The translations under genes and the position numbers were made by a program. A DNA stretch of 64,000 nt from Pararhizobium capsulatum DSM 1112 (GTDB lineage Bacteria; Pseudomonadota; Alphaproteobacteria; Rhizobiales; Rhizobiaceae), in the NCBI RefSeq assembly GCF_030814475.1, contig NZ_JAUSVF010000001.1, forward strand, positions 3,292,001-3,356,000, read 5' to 3'. This document shows positions 60,203 to 64,000 of the stretch, piece by piece. The notes below the pieces were generated by a model. That model searched no databases, was not told the origin of the DNA, and saw nothing but the letters and a program-made list of their open reading frames with translations. The first letter of the stretch is position 1. Each line of letters begins with the position of its first letter.

Positions 60203-60705
60203 CGTGTAAGGGCTGCTATCTGGCTCAGAGCGTAATAGGAACGTCTTTATACATCTTGGCCGATGGAGTGATCCGCAGATGGTCCCGAGCAAGATGAATC
60301 TCCCCGAAAGCGCTCAACCTTTCCTAAGTGATGGCGAGATTGTACTAGGCAAGGAGAACAATCTGGGCTTTTTGCCCTTCACTTATGCCTGGCTCGCGGA
60401 ATAGGCGTGCAATCGATAGCCGCGCAGGACCTGGCTGCAACGGTTGCTGGCCCGCAATATATCTCATCACGAAACAGGGCCATCAACATTGGCTCCAGCG
60501 ACGAACGGTTGACAGCACTCCCCGCCGCCCCGCTGTTATTTGACGAAGGAGTGGCAGGTATCCTGGCAGCCTAAAAAATGCGGACCGACCGCTTTTGGGA
60601 AGCCAGTCCGGCAGCGTAAACGACGCATATCAAGGCGCATTCCTGTCACAAGATTCGTCGCTTCTTGGCCAAAACACCCAGCTTCCAAGCTAAGCTGGAA
60701 AGCCG
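60203..60705. other. 503-base region right of the IS66 element with a possible gene fragment
   Basis: An open frame from 60210 to a TAG at 60402-60404 contains an ATG at 60279 and reads through LGRWSDPQ and NNLGFLPFTYAWLAE. It has protein-like composition but is only about 60 codons and starts at the IS edge. It may be the tail of a gene truncated by the element. I cannot assign it. Nothing else is evident in the gap. Confidence 0.3.
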
Positions 60706-62085
60706 TCACGCCATCTCAAGGTGCGAGGATTCCGTTCCCTGCGCGATAAGCGGCGCGGGAGACTTCGAATGCGGGTGGGAAGCGTTAAGTCGCCGAGCCA
60801 CGATATCGTGGTTGAGCCACAGGACGGGACCGGAAGGTTCTGAAGATTCGCCAAAAATGAGCTGTCCAGTTGCCTTCACCACGAGACTGCTCAGGAGGTC
60901 GCTGATCATCAACTTGCTGTCCCGATGCATCTGGGTGATCTCGTTGGACGTGCCGATGGTCAAATCGGCCTGTGTTTGGCTGTTCGCCATGGGCCATTTC
61001 GAAAAGTCATAGAACGGACGCATGACCTCGCTGGCCTGCATGTCGGTGATCTTCTGGAACACATCCTTCATGGTTAAGCCGTCTGCCAGAAGCTGCTGGC
61101 AGGCCTGCCACTGTTCGTCCGCCCATTGGCCACCGTTTTCTTTCTTCAAGGCAAGCAGCAGCGGTATCAGGGGCAACTCTATACCCGTGAACACATCGGA
61201 CGAATTGGTCCGGATTTCGGGACAGTTATAGACAGTTGCCTTGATCCCTGTCGCCCAGGCTTCCTCTGCAATGCCTTCGAGCCGCATTTTCGCATAACCC
61301 TGGGTGTAATTGGTGTAGGTCTGCCAACGATAGCTTCCGTCAATGAGGACCGCCGATCCGTGGTAACCATAGGCCGTATATCGCACTTGACCGCCCGAAG
61401 CTTCCACGCGCTCGCGGATCGCCGCGCTGAAATCAATGAGATGGCGAAAGGTGTTTGCGGAGACGTCGTCAAAATTCTGCAGGATGAGTTTTCCCATGTC
61501 ACTGTCGAGCAAGGTCTGCGACGACATGTGGCGGGTTCCGACCCCCTTGTAGATTCGATTGGCGACGACCAAGAATACCTTCGCCTTCGGGATGCCCCCT
61601 GCCATTGTGTGGGCGAAGAGAACATTGCGGCCAGCGGCGATCATTCCGTCGAGAACGGTCATGACTTTCGAAAGCGACTCCGTAAAACGCGCAGTGGCGA
61701 TGTCGCGGCATTGCCCAACATAGTCCCAGTCGAGCTTGTCGTGTTCCCAGCTCTCAAGCGTCATCTTTGCCAGGAGATCGGTGGGAGTTGGGCCGTCTGC
61801 AGGCGCATCGAGATCGAAACCCGCCATAAGAGGTATGTTGATGATCCTACCGCCCAGCCGGGCCTCCGCCGAAGACAGCTCCTCGGCGTCAAGCGGCCGC
61901 AGCGCATTGTTCTCGTCGCGCCGCCCGACGGTGATTCCCACGATCTCCATTCCAGCCCGTCTGGCGTCCTCGAGCAAGCCAGTGGCGTATCCGCGACCGA
62001 ACAGTTCCCCGAACAGGACGAAAACATCGCCTTTGCGGAAGACCGTATTCTCGGAAAGACGTTTCAGTGCAACCGGATTTTCCAT
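60706..62085 (-). CDS. FabMG-like enoyl-ACP reductase family protein (tentative)
   Basis: Protein of 459 aa. The N-terminal FVLFGELFGRGYATGLLEDA and VGITVGRRDENNALRPL form a Rossmann-like glycine-rich start of the kind I recall for the FabMG family, a group of enoyl-ACP reductase-like proteins found through triclosan-resistance screens. Later blocks are YTAYGYHGSAVLIDGSYRW and QGYAKMRLEGIAEEA. No signal peptide. It lies alone between an IS and a toxin-antitoxin pair, so it may be accessory. The family call is from memory and the reaction is unproven here. Confidence 0.5.
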   Translation of the reverse strand: MENPVALKRLSENTVFRKGDVFVLFGELFGRGYATGLLEDARRAGMEIVGITVGRRDENNALRPLDAEELSSAEARLGGRIINIPLMAGFDLDAPADGPTPTDLLAKMTLESWEHDKLDWDYVGQCRDIATARFTESLSKVMTVLDGMIAAGRNVLFAHTMAGGIPKAKVFLVVANRIYKGVGTRHMSSQTLLDSDMGKLILQNFDDVSANTFRHLIDFSAAIRERVEASGGQVRYTAYGYHGSAVLIDGSYRWQTYTNYTQGYAKMRLEGIAEEAWATGIKATVYNCPEIRTNSSDVFTGIELPLIPLLLALKKENGGQWADEQWQACQQLLADGLTMKDVFQKITDMQASEVMRPFYDFSKWPMANSQTQADLTIGTSNEITQMHRDSKLMISDLLSSLVVKATGQLIFGESSEPSGPVLWLNHDIVARRLNASHPHSKSPAPLIAQGTESSHLEMA

Positions 62086-62581
62086 GCTGTCAGCTCTTTG
62101 ATTCGTGTGCCGTCGAGCAGTGGCTCATACGAACTTTCCCAAAGACATGACTGCACTGGCACAGAATGGGAACTCATTTTCGGTGACCATTCATTTCAAA
62201 TCGTGAGGTCGGTCTCTGTTGTTCCTAGAATGCAGCGAAATGCCGAGGCCGTTGGAGATCGGCGCGCCGATACTGAAACGAGTTCGCTGGAAACGCTGGT
62301 CTACGGATACTTGCGAGGCTATTGGCGCAGTCTGAGGCTCAATGTTGGCGCGTTCTATCATTGTCGAAGTCACCAATCGGCCGCGTTCCGGACGTGACCG
62401 CGCGAACAGCAGACCGACAGCTTCCGGGTACGAATGCGAGTGGCGTGAACGACCGACATCAAGGAGCTTTCCAGCCGTTTCGCGCTACCTGCTGGAGATT
62501 AAGTTAAAGCCGAAATATCCGGGATTAGGCAGCAATTGCCACCAAATTGGTAATCGTGGAGATTTCATGAAACAGGCAAAT
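62086..62581. other. 496-base intergenic region without recognisable gene
   Basis: Contains only short open frames on either strand without ribosome binding sites or family resemblance. The promoter of the FabMG-like gene should be at its left end. Confidence 0.5.
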
Positions 62582-63085
62582 TCAATCCCGATTTTTCGAC
62601 ACGGATTTGTGAGCGCTGTTTAAGCGCTTTTCGGCCTTGTCGTCCGATGCCCCCTTCAATAGTTTCTCCCAGTCATCCGGAGGGTTGCCGCTATTCAGCA
62701 TATCCTTAAACACTGCATATGCATCTGACTTCGATCCGTAAGTTCTCAAACTGTTTTCGTCATTCACCCATGCGAAAATGATCACCTTAGCTCGACTGCT
62801 ATAGCGGAAGAAAAGGCGAAATCGCGCCGCGCCAAATTTCGCTCGAAACCAATGCCGTCGATTGGTTCCGAGTGTCTTGCCTTGAACATAGGATGTCGAA
62901 GTCGGGTCTTGGGGAATCTTTTCAAACATCAATTCCAGAAGCGCGGCCAGCAGTTTGGCGTTGGCGCTGTCCTGGTAACCCTCAAGTTCCTTGAGCTTCA
63001 GCGCATCGACCGATGCAGTTAGTTTTTCCAACTGGTCGAGCAGAAGTGGGTGAGCATGTACAGTCCAGCCGTTGATGACAGGCAT
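62582..63085 (-). CDS. yhaV: YhaV-type toxin of a type II toxin-antitoxin pair
   Basis: Protein of 167 aa (Escherichia coli YhaV is about 154). INGWTVHAHPLLLDQLEKLT at the N-terminus and TNRRHWFRAKFGAARFRLFF, then VIIFAWVNDENSLRTYGSKS and DAYAVFKDMLNSGNPPDDW are the YhaV family blocks. YhaV is a ribosome-dependent mRNA endonuclease. Starts 3 bases after the antitoxin gene ends. Confidence 0.88.
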   Translation of the reverse strand: MPVINGWTVHAHPLLLDQLEKLTASVDALKLKELEGYQDSANAKLLAALLELMFEKIPQDPTSTSYVQGKTLGTNRRHWFRAKFGAARFRLFFRYSSRAKVIIFAWVNDENSLRTYGSKSDAYAVFKDMLNSGNPPDDWEKLLKGASDDKAEKRLNSAHKSVSKNRD

Positions 63086-63088
63086 AGG

Positions 63089-63421
63089 TCAGATATTCAC
63101 ATCGCCCGCGATGGGGTCTTCCAGATTGAAATGCATCCCCTTGGTCAGTTCAACCATTCGGTCGACCAATGCCTTCGGAAACTCCTGGACACGTTCTGGA
63201 TGCTTCTCCATATCGTCAGCGAGGAAGCTCAAGAAGCTATCAATCACAGGGTCGTCATCAGCTTCGTCCAATTCCTTCTCGATGGAGACATGTCTGTTCT
63301 CATCGACATAGAACGCAACTCGTCCACCATAACCAAGGCCAAGTGCTTCGCGCACCGCCTTGGGAACGGTCACTTGGCCTTTCTCGGTGATCGTGCCTAT
63401 CTTTTTCAACAGGGCAGGCAT
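63089..63421 (-). CDS. prlF: PrlF/SohA-type antitoxin
   Basis: Protein of 110 aa, same length as PrlF. The AbrB/MazE-like swapped-hairpin domain is ITEKGQVTVPKAVREALGLG (9-28), followed by a helical toxin-binding tail (DPVIDSFLSFLADDMEKHPE). First gene of the pair, as in E. coli prlF-yhaV. An inverted repeat 35 bases upstream is the likely autoregulatory operator. Confidence 0.88.
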   Translation of the reverse strand: MPALLKKIGTITEKGQVTVPKAVREALGLGYGGRVAFYVDENRHVSIEKELDEADDDPVIDSFLSFLADDMEKHPERVQEFPKALVDRMVELTKGMHFNLEDPIAGDVNI

Positions 63422-63455
63422 TTTAGTCCCTTATGAGTCTCTTTAGCTGGCCCGA

Positions 63456-63479
63456 AAAGTAAGGATTTTTGCTTACTTT
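63456..63479. promoter_or_regulatory. Palindrome upstream of prlF-yhaV
   Basis: AAAGTAAG (63456-63463) and CTTACTTT (63472-63479) are perfect inverted arms with an 8-base spacer, 35 bases upstream of the prlF start. It fits an operator for autorepression by PrlF or the PrlF-YhaV complex. Confidence 0.55.
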
Positions 63480-63576
63480 GTCAATGCCCGAATAAATCTA
63501 TAGCGCGGCCGCTAGGCAGCGCAGTTGGTGGCAGTTGCTACCTAATTCCGGAAATATCTTCGCTGTCCTCGTACGG

Positions 63577-64000
63577 TCAATTCTCCCCACCAGACTTTGG
63601 GTCTGTCTCGGATGGCGTGGGCGCGATGTGAGGCACCGCTGCGAGAATGACCAACACGATCGCGGTTGATAAGACGGCAGTTACTTCCATTCCCAGGCCA
63701 GCCACTATGCCGATCGCGGCTGTCGCCCAGATACTGGCCGCTGTGGTGAGCCCCTCTACCTCGCGCTGCGCCGAGCGGATTATGATAGCACCCGCGCCGA
63801 GGAAGCCTATTCCTTGAACGACACCCTGCAGTACCCGTGACAGATCGCTGATCTGCATGCCGCTCTGCAGTGGACCTAAAACGAACAGTGCAGCACCCAC
63901 GGCAACCAACATATGTGTCCGCAAGCCAGCACTTCTGCCCTTGCTCTAGCGTTCGAACCCGAGAATCCCACCGAGAACCGCCGCGATCACAAGGCGCACA
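63577..64000 (-). pseudogene. MgtC/SapB-family gene with in-frame TAG, cut by window edge
   Basis: The minus-strand frame from the window edge reads VRLVIAAVLGGILGFER, then TAG (63948-63946), then SKGRSAGLRTHMLVAVGAAL and on to the end of a typical MgtC/SapB hydrophobic domain. MgtC proteins have GxERE..AGLRTH here, so the TAG replaces an expected GAG Glu codon. A TTG at 63924 could start a shortened 115-aa protein lacking the first helix. Either the gene is broken by one base or the base is a sequencing error. Confidence 0.7.

Noticed and set aside
60540..60749. 69-codon open frame right of the IS element
   Set aside because: Overlaps the FabMG-like gene end and has no recognisable features.
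62342..62623. 93-codon open frame upstream of the toxin end
   Set aside because: Overlaps yhaV antisense, no ribosome binding site or motif.
1..64000. tRNA, rRNA, CRISPR array, prophage or replication origin
   Set aside because: I looked for cloverleaf-like clusters, regular spaced repeats, phage structural genes and repABC/dnaA-type genes and saw none. A tRNA scan would be decisive.

Overview
The window looks like chromosomal or large-replicon DNA from a member of the Rhizobiales, most likely Rhizobiaceae (Rhizobium, Agrobacterium or Neorhizobium type). This rests on high GC, dense operons with ATGA overlaps, many ABC uptake operons, GntR/FCD regulators, an HWE-type histidine kinase, an IS66 element and several copies of a CTTCTCCCC/GGGGAGAAG palindromic repeat of the kind scattered through rhizobial intergenic DNA. 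The species cannot be fixed from the sequence alone.

Layout: (1) 45-2015, minus strand: a thiamine-precursor uptake operon (thiX, thiY) behind a TPP riboswitch. An RBS-sequestering hairpin and a 26-codon leader ORF lie between riboswitch and thiX. (2) 2299-12583, minus strand: a BMP-type (nucleoside/nucleobase-like) ABC importer whose operon continues into two cytosine-deaminase-like amidohydrolases, a gamma-glutamyltransferase-like protein and a nucleoside-deaminase-fold enzyme. A GntR regulator sits upstream, with three copies of a TGTATACGT site around it. (3) 12793-13950: an L,D-transpeptidase and a SnoaL-like protein. (4) 13970-19532: a TetR regulator divergent from a polyamine-type ABC importer and a metallo-beta-lactamase-fold hydrolase.

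(5) 19806-39873: a surface polysaccharide locus of the Wzx/Wzy type. It holds a flippase, chain-length protein, initiating sugar-1-phosphate transferase, polymerase, export protein, four glycosyltransferases, four methyltransferases, two polysaccharide deacetylases, a GNAT-like protein, a secreted barrel-like protein, a cupin and an unreported-looking 47-residue membrane protein.

(6) 39932-52718: the most unusual part. Two divergent arms flank a palindrome. The minus arm has a second polyamine-type ABC importer, a UGT/MGT-like glycosyltransferase, two paralogous small cupins, an aldehyde dehydrogenase and a saccharopine-dehydrogenase-like enzyme. The plus arm has a GntR regulator with two winged-helix domains, a second paralogous glycosyltransferase and a second aldehyde dehydrogenase. 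Both glycosyltransferases share an altered donor-site motif. I infer an uptake and catabolic or detoxification pathway for an amine-like compound that involves glycosyl transfer; I know of no described pathway of this composition.

(7) 53082-64000: an accessory stretch with an orphan HWE histidine kinase, a methyltransferase, a DUF4242-adenylate cyclase fusion, an IS66 element without a visible target duplication, a FabMG-like protein, a prlF-yhaV toxin-antitoxin pair with a palindrome upstream, and an mgtC/sapB-type gene interrupted by an in-frame TAG. I saw no tRNA, rRNA, CRISPR array or replication origin.
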